Origin: Dokdonella sp.
GTDB taxonomy: Bacteria; Pseudomonadota; Gammaproteobacteria; Xanthomonadales; Rhodanobacteraceae
NCBI GenBank assembly: GCA_023228465.1
Contig: JALOBC010000010.1
Location: forward strand, 1-64,000
Reading direction: 5' to 3'
Length of the DNA stretch: 64,000 nt
This document shows, in pieces, positions 28,634 to 37,208 of the stretch; the first letter of the stretch is position 1; each line of letters opens with the position of its first letter. A program made the position numbers and the translations under genes. Below the pieces are notes generated by a model that saw only the letters and a list, made by a program, of their open reading frames with translations, was not told the origin of the DNA and did no database searches.

Positions 28634-29017
28634 TCAGGTCGCGGTGACCCAACTTATGGCGTCCAGCAAGGCCTGATCGTCAACCGGTTTGCGCAGATAC
28701 AGTTTCGCTCCCAGGCTGCGCGCCAGTCGTTGGTTGGGCAAACTGTCGTGGGCCGACACCACGATGACCGGCAACGCATTGTGGGTGCTTCGAAGGAGCT
28801 TGAGCGCGTTCATGCCATCGATGTCCGGCATGGTGACATCCAGCAGGATGCAGCCCGGCATCGTCTTGTCGGCCTCGTCCATGAAGCGCTCCACCGAGGG
28901 GTACGCACGCGCATCCAGCCGTTCGGAGCGCAGCAGCCGCACAAATGCGTCGCGCACCGCTTCGTCGTCATCGATGACATGCACGATCAGGCACGCCGGC
29001 GCTTCGCCCGTTCCCAT
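28634..29017 (-). CDS. Single-domain response regulator (receiver only)
   Basis: A 127-residue CheY-like receiver. The acidic pocket (VIDDDEA, Asp16-18), phospho-acceptor Asp60 (ILLDVTMPD), switch Ser88 and Lys110 (LRKPVD) are all present. There is no output domain, so it could act as a phosphate sink or a relay partner for the kinase at 21.0 kb. ATG 29017 is chosen over GTG 29035. A FixJ-type operator lies upstream and a large hairpin lies in its leader. It is adjacent to the FixJ-like gene but not overlapping. Confidence 0.9.
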   Translation of the reverse strand: MGTGEAPACLIVHVIDDDEAVRDAFVRLLRSERLDARAYPSVERFMDEADKTMPGCILLDVTMPDIDGMNALKLLRSTHNALPVIVVSAHDSLPNQRLARSLGAKLYLRKPVDDQALLDAISWVTAT

Positions 29018-29040
29018 CTGCTGCCGTCTCCGCACCGTGC

Positions 29041-29077
29041 ACCCTGCGTTTGACGCAGGATTTGCGTCAAACAGGGT
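29041..29077 (-). repeat. Long hairpin in leader of the receiver gene
   Basis: A perfect 10-bp arm pair (GTTTGACGCA 29048-29057 with 29063-29072) has loop GGATT. It extends with an outer ACCCT/AGGGT pair (29041-29045 with 29073-29077) interrupted by a GC bulge. It lies between the predicted transcription start (near 29086) and the ATG at 29017, so it would fold in the mRNA leader. The core CGCAGGATTTGCG also occurs at 8293-8305. Confidence 0.6.
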
Positions 29078-29090
29078 CCGTCAGCACATC

Positions 29091-29136
29091 AGCCTAATGG
29101 CGGAAGTCGTCCGGGCATATGGGACCATGATCCCAT
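29091..29136 (-). promoter_or_regulatory. Candidate FixJ-type operator and -10 of receiver gene
   Basis: On the minus strand ATGGGATCATGGTCCCAT (29136-29119) is the most symmetric copy, with one mismatch in one half. TAGGCT (29096-29091) is centred 34 bp downstream. The operator is also 19 bp past the 3' end of the FixJ-like gene. Confidence 0.65.
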
Positions 29137-29154
29137 CGCCGTGAGGTTGAGTGT

Positions 29155-29790
29155 TCAGTCGACGGGGCGTGGGACTTGCGGGCGTTCCCCGACCACGTCG
29201 CACAGATGGACAAGCTCGGCCACCGAGCGCACCTGCATTTTCGTCATCGCCCGGCCGCGATGGACCTTGACCGTCTTCAGGCTGATGTCGAGGTCATCGG
29301 CAATCTGCTTGTTCAGGCGACCGAGGATCACGTGATCCATGACCTCACGCTCGCGCGGTGACAGGGTCGCCAGCCGCTCGCGAATTTCGTGCAGGTGGCG
29401 TTCCTTGTGGCACCGGTCCGCATGTTGGTCGATCGCGGCCTCGAGGAGCGGGAGCAGGACCTCGGCATCGACCGGCTTCTCCAGGAAATCGAAGGCACCC
29501 AGCCGCATGGCCTTGACACCGATCGCCACGCTGCCATGGCCGGTGAGATAGATCAGCGGAAGCCCGCAGCCGCGGGCCAGTAGTTGCGCATGCAACTCGG
29601 GGCCGGTCATGCCGGGCATGCTGACATCCAGCAGGACGCAGCCGATCTCGTCGAAGGACGCCTCGTCCAGGAAGTGCTGGGCGGTCGCAAAGGCGGCGCA
29701 GTCCCATCCGGCGGACCGAGCCAGGCGCGTCAGGCTCGTGCGGACGTCCGCATCGTCGTCGATCACGTAAACGACACCCTTCCTGTCCAT
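29155..29790 (-). CDS. FixJ-family response regulator
   Basis: A 211-residue two-domain regulator. Its receiver has the acidic pocket Asp11-13, phospho-acceptor Asp55 (VLLDVSMPG), Thr83 and Lys105 (FLEKPVD). A LuxR/NarL-type helix-turn-helix follows at about 140-200 (LSPREREVMDHVILGRLNKQ, then DISLKTVKVHRGRAMTKM). This places it in the FixJ/NodW/StyR/TodT group, whose operators have an ACC-N2-GGT core. It is the natural candidate to bind the five palindromes of this region and to be phosphorylated by the PAS kinase at 21.0 kb. Start ATG 29790. Confidence 0.94.
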   Translation of the reverse strand: MDRKGVVYVIDDDADVRTSLTRLARSAGWDCAAFATAQHFLDEASFDEIGCVLLDVSMPGMTGPELHAQLLARGCGLPLIYLTGHGSVAIGVKAMRLGAFDFLEKPVDAEVLLPLLEAAIDQHADRCHKERHLHEIRERLATLSPREREVMDHVILGRLNKQIADDLDISLKTVKVHRGRAMTKMQVRSVAELVHLCDVVGERPQVPRPVD

Positions 29791-30196
29791 GACACGTCCC
29801 GACCGGCCGCCCCGACCGCGCGCCTCATTCTGTCACATCCTCGCTCAGGCCGGAATTTTGCCCCGGGGTCTGCTTGCGCCAGGCACGCAAGCGCGCGCAC
29901 GTGTCCTGCAGCGCCCGGCGAGATCGCCCGGGAATCCTCCGGGCTTGACGCTGCACGCCCACTGGACGGTGGGTACCGAAGGTCCCATTGCGCAATGCCG
30001 GTGAAACCCCTGAAATGCCCCAGGCACGACAAGATCCGAAGTGTGTGGTGGTTCGCGGCAGCAACGCGTGGCCGGGGAGAGCGGAAGCGTGGAGCATTCC
30101 GCTTGCGGCCCGACGTTCGTCCGCAGGCCGCCCGCCACGGCGGTGTCTTCGTGCTCGCAGAGCGTGCCCCGCCATCGCATGAAATGAGCAACTGCC
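29791..30196. other. 406-bp intergenic region with one operator
   Basis: Divergent region between the FixJ-like gene and the secreted-protein gene. No coding sequence is supported. It contains the 29970-30016 operator-promoter candidate about 180 bp upstream of both genes. Confidence 0.5.
29970..30016 (+). promoter_or_regulatory. Weaker FixJ-type operator and -10
   Basis: The right half GGTCCCA (29981-29987) is exact; the left side (TGGGTACC at 29970-29977) is shifted by one base relative to consensus. TGAAAT (30011-30016) is centred 34 bp downstream on the plus strand, pointing to the gene at 30197. Confidence 0.4.
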
Positions 30197-31450
30197 ATGT
30201 CATCCAGACCATTCCCGCACCAGTTGATCCGTGTCTGCGCGTTGGCAGCCGTCGCAGGCGTCGCGCTGGTGTCGGTCGGCCTGCCGCCCCGCGCGCTCGC
30301 TGCGGCAGCGGGCATCGAGACCGACCCCACGCTGCGGCTTTCCGACTTTGCTGGCTTGCCGCCCGCGGCCGGCAAGGGATACCGGGTCGGCACGAACGTG
30401 CCGATCGCCGGCTATTACGGACAGTTTTCCCTGCATACCGACCAGGGCGACATGACCGTCGACGGCGTCAGCCTGCTCAGGCAGCGCATCGCCGAGGTCG
30501 GGCCTGCGGACGCCCTGCAGAAATTGTCGACTTCCGAAGTGTTCGCCGACGCGCTGGGCCAGTCGGCTAAGAGTGGTGCCCAGGCAATCGGGCAGGCGGT
30601 CACGCATCCCGTGGATACGGTGCAGAAACTGCCAGCGGGGATCGGGCGTTTCTTCAAGTCCGTGGGCAACACGGTCCAGGACGCCGTTTCGACCAGCGCC
30701 GAAAAAGGCGTGGGTAGCGCTACCGACGACGCATTGGGTGTCAACAAGGCACGGCGGGCCCTTGCCGAGAAGGTCGGTGCGGACCCCTATACGAGCAACC
30801 CGCACCTGTCCGCACGGCTCGACCAGTTGGCGAGGGCCGCGGTGGCCGGCGGCATTTCCATCGACGTGGTGCTCGCCGTGTCCACGGCCGGTGCCGCGAC
30901 CATCGTTTCGGCGACCAAGGCAGTCAGCAACCTGGCCTGGAGCCTGCCCCCGGCGAGTGTCCGTGAACGCAACGAAAAGGAGCTCGCGACACTGGGAGTG
31001 GATCCTGCGACCCGTGCACGTCTCCTGGACAATCCACACTTCACACCCACGATGGCGTTGTCCTTCGTCGAAGCATTGCGGCGCCTCGGCGTACGGGAAG
31101 GTGCGAATGCGTTTGTCGCGCTGGCTGCCGGAGCGCAATCCGAAGTCGAGGCGCGCTTCTACATCGCGCAACTACGCATGGCGCACGCCCATGCACAGCG
31201 TGCGCATCGCATCACGTCCATGAAGGCACTGGGAAGGGTGGGCGGTTTCCGCACGAGCGATGGCGGGCTCTTTGTTCCTGTGGCGCTCGACTACCTGACC
31301 TGGACCGACGGAGTAAAGACGTTCATCGGGCGCAGGGATGATCGCGTGCGCACGCGGACGGCCTGGTTCACCGGCAAGCTGTCGCCCAGGGCTGCGGCGG
31401 AACTTCACCGCGCAGGATGGAGCGTGCGCACCGACGTTGCATTGGACTGA
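30197..31450 (+). CDS. Secreted protein of unknown family
   Basis: A 417-residue protein with a hydrophobic signal region (VCALAAVAGVALVSVGLPPRALA, here written from residue 13 in parts VCALAAVAGVALV and SVGLPPRALA). A helix-rich, alanine-rich body follows. Segments such as PVDTVQKLPAGIGRFFKSVG look amphipathic, and SIDVVLAVSTAGAATIV is hydrophobic and may contact membrane. There are no cysteines in the mature part and no catalytic motif that I recognise. It is divergent from the FixJ-like gene and followed by the patatin gene 174 bp on. Possibly part of the same envelope regulon. Confidence 0.78.
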   Translation: MSSRPFPHQLIRVCALAAVAGVALVSVGLPPRALAAAAGIETDPTLRLSDFAGLPPAAGKGYRVGTNVPIAGYYGQFSLHTDQGDMTVDGVSLLRQRIAEVGPADALQKLSTSEVFADALGQSAKSGAQAIGQAVTHPVDTVQKLPAGIGRFFKSVGNTVQDAVSTSAEKGVGSATDDALGVNKARRALAEKVGADPYTSNPHLSARLDQLARAAVAGGISIDVVLAVSTAGAATIVSATKAVSNLAWSLPPASVRERNEKELATLGVDPATRARLLDNPHFTPTMALSFVEALRRLGVREGANAFVALAAGAQSEVEARFYIAQLRMAHAHAQRAHRITSMKALGRVGGFRTSDGGLFVPVALDYLTWTDGVKTFIGRRDDRVRTRTAWFTGKLSPRAAAELHRAGWSVRTDVALD

Positions 31451-31624
31451 CAGTCCTTGCTGACCGGAATCGGATCGGAAGTCTGGAATCTGCGGGGGAT
31501 GCGCGGTTCGCGTCGATCGGCGCATGGCGGGCACCAATGGACAGGCAGGGCGGCGAAGGGCCCGCCGTGCATGTTGCCTGGCGACGCCTCTCGCTCCACA
31601 AGCCGCGTTGATGCCCGAGTGCTC

Positions 31625-33883
31625 ATGCAAGCCACCCTGATTCGAGCTGCAGGAGCCACGTTCTTCCTGGCCGTGGCGCTGGCGACCAGCACACCAGCGC
31701 GGGGCGCCGAAACCCCTCGTTCCGCGCCCTCTGCCGAGTGCGTCGGGCTGGTGCTTGGCGGCGGTGGCGCACGCGGCGCGGCGCACATCGGCGTGCTCGA
31801 GGTGCTCGAACGTGAGCACATCCCGATCTGCCGGATTGCCGGTACCAGCATGGGGGCGATCGTCGGCTCGATGTACGCGGCCGGCTACGCCCCTGCGGAA
31901 ATGGAGAACATCCTCGGCAGTCTGGATTGGGCTGAAATATTCGATGACGATCCGCCCCGGCGCGAACAGCCGATGCGGCGCAAGAATGCCGATTTCAACT
32001 TCCTGCTCAACTTCGAGATCGGCTATCGGCGCGGCAAGGTCATCATGCCGTCGGGATTCGTGCAGGGACAGAAATTGCTGCTGCTCCTGCGGCGCCTGCT
32101 GCTTTCGACCTGGGATACGCAAGACTTCGACGATCTGCCGATTCCGTTCCGAGCGGTCGCGACCGACCTCGGCAACGGCCAGCCGGTGGTGTTCGACGAG
32201 GGCGACCTGGCCATGTCGGTGCGCTCCAGCATGTCGGTGCCGGGGGCCTTCGCACCGGTCCGTTACCAGGGGCACCTGCTCATCGACGGCGGCATCGTCG
32301 ACAACGTGCCGATCGACGTCGCGCGCAAGATGGGCGCGACCCGTCTGATCGTGGTCGACGTCGGCACGCCGCTCGCGAAGGAAGACACGCTCAACAATCC
32401 GCTGGCGGTGCTCAACCAGATGGTGGGCGTCGCCACCCTTGGCGCCACCGAGCGGCAGATCGCCTCGCTGGAGCCAGGGGACGTCCTGATCACGCCGAAC
32501 CTGGGCGACATGACGTCCGCCGACTTCAATCGCGCGCAGGAAGCCGCCAGGGTCGGGCGGCAGGCCGCGGAAGCGGCGCTGCCCAAGCTGCGCCAGTTCA
32601 GTGCCGCGCCCACGCATTGGCTGGCTTGGCAACAGCGGCACCGCCAGCGCACATTCGACCCGCGCCTGGTCGAATTCATCGAGGTGGTCGATGCGGGTAC
32701 CAGCAGTGCGCCGCGCATCGAGGGGCAACTGGCTGAAAACCTCGACAAGCCATTCGACGTGACGCGCATCGACCAGGACATCGGTGCGGTGTATGGGCAA
32801 GGCAACTACCAGCAGATTTCCTGGCGCCCGGCGGAGCAGGGGGGGCGCCTGGGTCTCCTCATCTCACCCGTTGACAAGCCCTGGGGTCCGGTTTACGGCA
32901 AATTCGGCTTTCGCTTGAACGACGATTTCAATGGCAACAGCAGCTATACCATTGCCGCCGAACTGGCCATCACCGACATCAACCGCTGGGGTGCGCGCTG
33001 GACGAACCGGGCCTGGCTGGGACGCATCACGGGGCTTTATTCGGATTTTCGCCAGCCGCTCGGCATGCCCGGTGACTGGTACCTGATGCCCCTGTTGAAC
33101 CTGCGCACCGAGCAGTTCCCCATCTACTCCGACGGTCGTGAACTCGCCGAGTACCGTGTCCATCGCCGCGATCTGGGCGTGGATCTGGGATGGTCGCCTC
33201 AGCCCTGGTGGCAACTCAGCACGCGACTGGCGCGCGGGCGCGGCGCAGCCGACCTGAGCGTGGGCAGCCCGGCCAGCTTTCCCGATCAGACTTCCGACTG
33301 GGCGAGCCTCACCCTAAGCGGCCTGTGGGACACGCTGAACGACGCGGAATTCCCCACCCAGGGCAGCCGCGTCAGCCTCGACTACCAGAGCTACCAGGAC
33401 ATGCTGGGTGGCAGCGTGGATGGTGACGTCGCGCGCCTGACTGGCGACTGGGCAATCAACTGGGGACTGGGCCTGCGCAAGCGCTACACCCTGCTCCTTG
33501 GCCTGCGCGCAAACAGTGCGCTGGACAATACCAACGTCATCGAGACACAGCAGTTCCTCGGCGGCTTTCTCAATCTTTCAGGGCACCCGGATTTCGCCCT
33601 GTACGGCACCCAGAGCCTGCTTGGCCGCGCCGTGTTCTATCGCCGCATGGACAGGATGGACAGGATCTTCAACCTGCCGCTCTACGTGGGCGGCAGCCTC
33701 GAGGCGGGCAACGTGTGGTCATCCAGGCAGCAGGTCAGCCTCGGCTCGCTGATCCATGCCGGCAGCATCTTCGGCGGCATTGACACGCCTATCGGGCCGC
33801 TGTTCCTCGGCTTCGGCCATGCCAGCGATGGCGCGAACGCCTGGTATCTCAGCCTCGGTCCGCTGCTGCAGCAGCGCCAGTAA
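31625..33883 (+). CDS. Patatin-like phospholipase with outer-membrane barrel (type Vd autotransporter-like)
   Basis: A 752-residue protein. Signal peptide (FFLAVALATSTPARGA), then a patatin domain with oxyanion loop GGGGARG (45-51), nucleophile Ser75 in GTSMG and catalytic Asp221 in DGG. Next come a POTRA-like linker region (about 345-400) and a BamA/Omp85-type 16-strand barrel to the C-terminus (FGFRLNDDFNGNSSYTIAAE, FPTQGSRVSLDYQSY, TPIGPLFLGFGHASDG). This is the PlpD/RssA architecture: a lipase translocated to the cell surface through its own barrel. ATG 31625 is chosen for the signal peptide. Confidence 0.93.
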   Translation: MQATLIRAAGATFFLAVALATSTPARGAETPRSAPSAECVGLVLGGGGARGAAHIGVLEVLEREHIPICRIAGTSMGAIVGSMYAAGYAPAEMENILGSLDWAEIFDDDPPRREQPMRRKNADFNFLLNFEIGYRRGKVIMPSGFVQGQKLLLLLRRLLLSTWDTQDFDDLPIPFRAVATDLGNGQPVVFDEGDLAMSVRSSMSVPGAFAPVRYQGHLLIDGGIVDNVPIDVARKMGATRLIVVDVGTPLAKEDTLNNPLAVLNQMVGVATLGATERQIASLEPGDVLITPNLGDMTSADFNRAQEAARVGRQAAEAALPKLRQFSAAPTHWLAWQQRHRQRTFDPRLVEFIEVVDAGTSSAPRIEGQLAENLDKPFDVTRIDQDIGAVYGQGNYQQISWRPAEQGGRLGLLISPVDKPWGPVYGKFGFRLNDDFNGNSSYTIAAELAITDINRWGARWTNRAWLGRITGLYSDFRQPLGMPGDWYLMPLLNLRTEQFPIYSDGRELAEYRVHRRDLGVDLGWSPQPWWQLSTRLARGRGAADLSVGSPASFPDQTSDWASLTLSGLWDTLNDAEFPTQGSRVSLDYQSYQDMLGGSVDGDVARLTGDWAINWGLGLRKRYTLLLGLRANSALDNTNVIETQQFLGGFLNLSGHPDFALYGTQSLLGRAVFYRRMDRMDRIFNLPLYVGGSLEAGNVWSSRQQVSLGSLIHAGSIFGGIDTPIGPLFLGFGHASDGANAWYLSLGPLLQQRQ

Positions 33884-33985
33884 ATGGCAGTGTAGCGATC
33901 GGGATGCAGCAATCCCGGTAGGTGATCGCGTGTCCGAAGACGCGCTGCTTCCCGGCGCCGACCCATCGCGTGGGGCACCCGTGGG

Positions 33986-34001
33986 GGTGGCCAAGGTCCA
34001 A
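33986..34001 (+). promoter_or_regulatory. Weak FixJ-type half operator before DUF1254 gene
   Basis: GGTCCAA (33995-34001) matches the right half at 6 of 7 positions; the left half matches at 4 of 7. No clear -10 is found at the expected distance. It lies 94 bp before the DUF1254 start. Confidence 0.25.
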
Positions 34002-34094
34002 TGTCTCGCATTTCTCCAGCATGGCAGCATCGCATTGACGTGATCTTGCGACGCATGCGCGTCCGCGCCAGCCATTGTCCCAGGAGAAGTGACC

Positions 34095-35618
34095 ATGCAA
34101 GCCACCATGAAATCGTCCATCCTGACTACCGCGCTTGCCTGTGTGCTGACGACCGGCATGGCGGCGGCGCAGGACGCGCCGAAGATGAAGATGACCACGC
34201 CGATTCCGGCGGACATCACCACGCCCGACACGGTGGAAACGCGCATCGGCACCTTGCGCTTCAACGACGGTTTCCCGACCGAGGAGACGGTGCAGAAGGT
34301 CTACGACAATCTGGCCTTCCAGCGCGGCGTGCAAAGCTTCCTCACCGCATTGCCGGGCGGTTCGGCCGAAGCCTTCCGCCAGGGCCTGGCCAGCATCGGC
34401 GTGGACAACAACCAGTCCGTCGCGATCTTCGAGGATCTGATGAATTCCAGGTCGCTGTTTCTCACCGGCAATACCGAAAGCATCTACAGCCTGGCGTGGG
34501 TGGACCTGAAGGACGGCCCCGTCGTGTTCGAAGTGCCGCCGGACGTCCTCGGGTTCATCGATGATCACTGGTTCCAGTACGTGACGGACTTCGGCCGGGT
34601 CGGTCCCGACAAGGGCCAGGGTGGCAATTACCTGCTGGTCCCACCCGGCTACAAGGGCGACGTGCCGGACGGCTATTTCGTGGTTCATTCCAAGACCTAC
34701 GGCAACCTGCTTTTCTGGCGCGGCTTCTCCGAGAACGGCAGCACCAAGCCGGCAGTCGAGTCGATCAAGAAGAATGCCAAGGTCTATCGCCTGAAGGACG
34801 CCGCCAACGCGCCGCCGATGAAGTTCGTCAACGCCTCCAACAAGGTCTTCAACACCATCGGCGCCAATACCTACAAGTTCTACGAGGACATCGACAAGGT
34901 TGTCCAGCATGAGCCGAACGAGGCCTTCAGCCCGGAGGTCCTGGGCCAGTTGGCCGCGCTGGGCATCGAGAAGGGCAAGACCTTCAACCCCGACGCGCGG
35001 ATGAAGAAGATCCTCACCGAAGCCGCGGCGGTCGGCAATGCCACCGCACGCACCCTGGTCTTCAAGTATCCCGATCCGAGCGTCCTTTTCTATCCAAACA
35101 GTGCCTGGTTCACGGGCTTCGTCGGCGGCGACTACCAATTCCAGTCCCAACCGGGCGTGAGCAATACCGACGCCATGGTCCACTTCATCTACTACGCCAC
35201 CGGTATCACCCCGGCGATGGCGTTGAAGTTGGTCGGCAAGGGCTCGCAGTATGCGGCGGCGGTGACCGATTCCAACGGCCAGCGGCTGGAAGGCGGCAAG
35301 GCCTACAAGCTGCACCTGCCGCCGAACATCCCGGCGAAGGACTTCTGGTCGTTCACGGTCTACGACAACCAGACCCGCTCGATGCTGCAGACCGACCAGC
35401 CCTACCCGAGCATCGGCAACGACAAGAAGGGGGTCGTCTCCAATCCCGACGGCTCGGTCGATGTCTGGTTCGGCCCGAAGGCGCCCGAGGGCCACGAGTC
35501 CAACTGGGTGCAGACCGTTCCCGGCAAGGGCTGGAATGTGGTGATGCGGCTTTACGGGCCGGAAGAGGCCTGGTTCAACAAGACCTGGCGGCCGGGCGAG
35601 ATGGTGCCGGTCGAGTAA
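34095..35618 (+). CDS. DUF1254/DUF1214 exported protein
   Basis: A 507-residue protein. A cleavable signal peptide (SILTTALACVLTTGMAAAQ) is followed by an N-terminal DUF1254 domain (YSLAWVDLKDGPVVFEVPPD) and a C-terminal DUF1214 domain (FWSFTVYDNQTRSMLQTDQ; DGSVDVWFGPKAPEGHESNW; VVMRLYGPEEAWFNKTWRPG). The family is widespread, periplasmic and biochemically uncharacterised. AGGAGA stands 7 bp before ATG 34095. The C-terminus is closely similar to the remnant at 37209-37424. Confidence 0.92.
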   Translation: MQATMKSSILTTALACVLTTGMAAAQDAPKMKMTTPIPADITTPDTVETRIGTLRFNDGFPTEETVQKVYDNLAFQRGVQSFLTALPGGSAEAFRQGLASIGVDNNQSVAIFEDLMNSRSLFLTGNTESIYSLAWVDLKDGPVVFEVPPDVLGFIDDHWFQYVTDFGRVGPDKGQGGNYLLVPPGYKGDVPDGYFVVHSKTYGNLLFWRGFSENGSTKPAVESIKKNAKVYRLKDAANAPPMKFVNASNKVFNTIGANTYKFYEDIDKVVQHEPNEAFSPEVLGQLAALGIEKGKTFNPDARMKKILTEAAAVGNATARTLVFKYPDPSVLFYPNSAWFTGFVGGDYQFQSQPGVSNTDAMVHFIYYATGITPAMALKLVGKGSQYAAAVTDSNGQRLEGGKAYKLHLPPNIPAKDFWSFTVYDNQTRSMLQTDQPYPSIGNDKKGVVSNPDGSVDVWFGPKAPEGHESNWVQTVPGKGWNVVMRLYGPEEAWFNKTWRPGEMVPVE

Positions 35619-35696
35619 CCAGACCAACCTTCAGGCCGGGCCCGTATTTGGATCGATTCGGGTCCGCGCCAACCAGAACATGAACCCAGAGGAGTC

Positions 35697-37208
35697 ATGA
35701 TGAGCAAGTTCCCCTACGCCACCCTCAAGTCGGCGACAGCCAGCCTTCTGCTAGTCCTTGCCTTGTCCGCCTGCAACAAACCGGCCGACGCTTCCACGGC
35801 GGCCACAGCCGACACCAAGGCAACGCCCGCCGCGACAACGCCCGCCACCGAGGCGGACGGCCTGACCACCGCACAGTTCAAGGCGATCGCCGAGGGAGGC
35901 TACATCTTCGGTCTGCCTTTGGTCATGAACTACGCGATCATGAACGAATATGCCGTCGACAAGAATACGAGCCAGTTCAAGGCACCGTTCAACCACATCA
36001 AGAACGAGCCGCGCCTCTTCACCTACAAAGACACCGCGGTTCTCAGCCCGAACAGCGATACGCCTTACTCGCTGGCCTGGCTCGACCTGCGTGCCGAACC
36101 TGTCGTGATCTCGGTCCCCGAGGTCGACAAGGGCCGTTACTACTCCGCACAACTGATCGACGGCAACGTCTACAACGTTGGCTACATCGGCAGCCGTGCA
36201 ACCGGCAACAAAGCCGGCTCCTATGCGGTTGTCGGCCCCGATTGGCACGGCGAAACGCCCACAGGCGTCGGCAAGGTTTTCCATTCGACGACGCCGTTCA
36301 TGCTCGTCGCTTTCCGCACCCAGCTGTTCAATGCCAACGACATGCCCAACGTGGAAAAGATCCAGGCCGGATACAAGATCCAGACCCTGTCGGCATTCCA
36401 GGGCAAGCCCGCGCCAGCCGCGGCGCCGGAAATCGACTTCCTGCCCGCGACGTCGGCCGGGGTCAAGACCCACTTCTGGAGCTACCTGAGCGCCGCGCTC
36501 AATTACATACCGGAGTCCGCCAAAGACAAGGTAATCCGCGCCAAACTGGCGAAGATCGGTGTCGGTCCCGGGAAGACCTTCGACATGAACGGCCTTTCGC
36601 CAGAGCAACAGCAGGCGATGGCCGAGGGGATGAAGGCCGGCGACGCCAAGGTCAACGCGTTCGTAGCCGGGGGTGCCACCGACGTCAATGGCTGGCAGGT
36701 CGGATCGATGTGGGGCGACGGCGATTTCTACGACGGCGACTGGCTCAAGCGTGCCGGCGGCGCCAAGGCCGGGATCTACGGCAACGACGCCGCCGAGGCG
36801 ATGTACCTTCTGGGCCGGACCGATGCCAAGGGCCAGATCCTGGATGGCAGCAAGCACAACTACACCCTCACCTTCCCCGCCGGCTCGTTGCCACCGGTCA
36901 ACGCGTTCTGGTCGGTGACCATGTACTACGGTGACAGTCAGCTGCTGGTCGAAAACCCGATCAACCGTTACCTGGTCAATTCGCCGATGTTGCCAGACAT
37001 GAAAAAGAACGCCGACGGTTCGCTGACCATCTACATTCAGCATGAATCACCCGGCAAGGACAAGGAGTCGAACTGGCTGCCGGCGCCTGATGGCCCGATC
37101 TACATGGCACTGCGCATGTACTGGCCCAAGTCGGCAAGTGAGGCCCCATCTGTACTGCCGCCTGGCAAGGGTACCTGGGGGCCCCCAGGTGTCGTGGCAG
37201 CGAAATGA
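35697..37208 (+). CDS. DUF1254/DUF1214 lipoprotein
   Basis: A 503-residue paralogue of the preceding gene. It starts with a lipoprotein signal (SLLLVLALSAC, lipidated Cys26) and an alanine/threonine-rich linker, then DUF1254 (YSLAWLDLRAEPVVISVPEV) and DUF1214 (FWSVTMYYGDSQLLVENPIN; SNWLPAPDGPIYMALRMYWP). It ends at TGA 37206-37208, and in the same frame the coding continues as a different DUF1214 tail. GAGGAG precedes the ATG. It is probably anchored to the inner leaflet of the outer membrane. Confidence 0.92.
   Translation: MMSKFPYATLKSATASLLLVLALSACNKPADASTAATADTKATPAATTPATEADGLTTAQFKAIAEGGYIFGLPLVMNYAIMNEYAVDKNTSQFKAPFNHIKNEPRLFTYKDTAVLSPNSDTPYSLAWLDLRAEPVVISVPEVDKGRYYSAQLIDGNVYNVGYIGSRATGNKAGSYAVVGPDWHGETPTGVGKVFHSTTPFMLVAFRTQLFNANDMPNVEKIQAGYKIQTLSAFQGKPAPAAAPEIDFLPATSAGVKTHFWSYLSAALNYIPESAKDKVIRAKLAKIGVGPGKTFDMNGLSPEQQQAMAEGMKAGDAKVNAFVAGGATDVNGWQVGSMWGDGDFYDGDWLKRAGGAKAGIYGNDAAEAMYLLGRTDAKGQILDGSKHNYTLTFPAGSLPPVNAFWSVTMYYGDSQLLVENPINRYLVNSPMLPDMKKNADGSLTIYIQHESPGKDKESNWLPAPDGPIYMALRMYWPKSASEAPSVLPPGKGTWGPPGVVAAK

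Noticed and set aside
31441..31459. TTGGACTGACAGTCCTTG as another copy of the FixJ-type palindrome
   Set aside because: The half-sites are 5 bp apart instead of 4, and it includes the stop codon of the preceding gene. No -10 is found at 34 bp.
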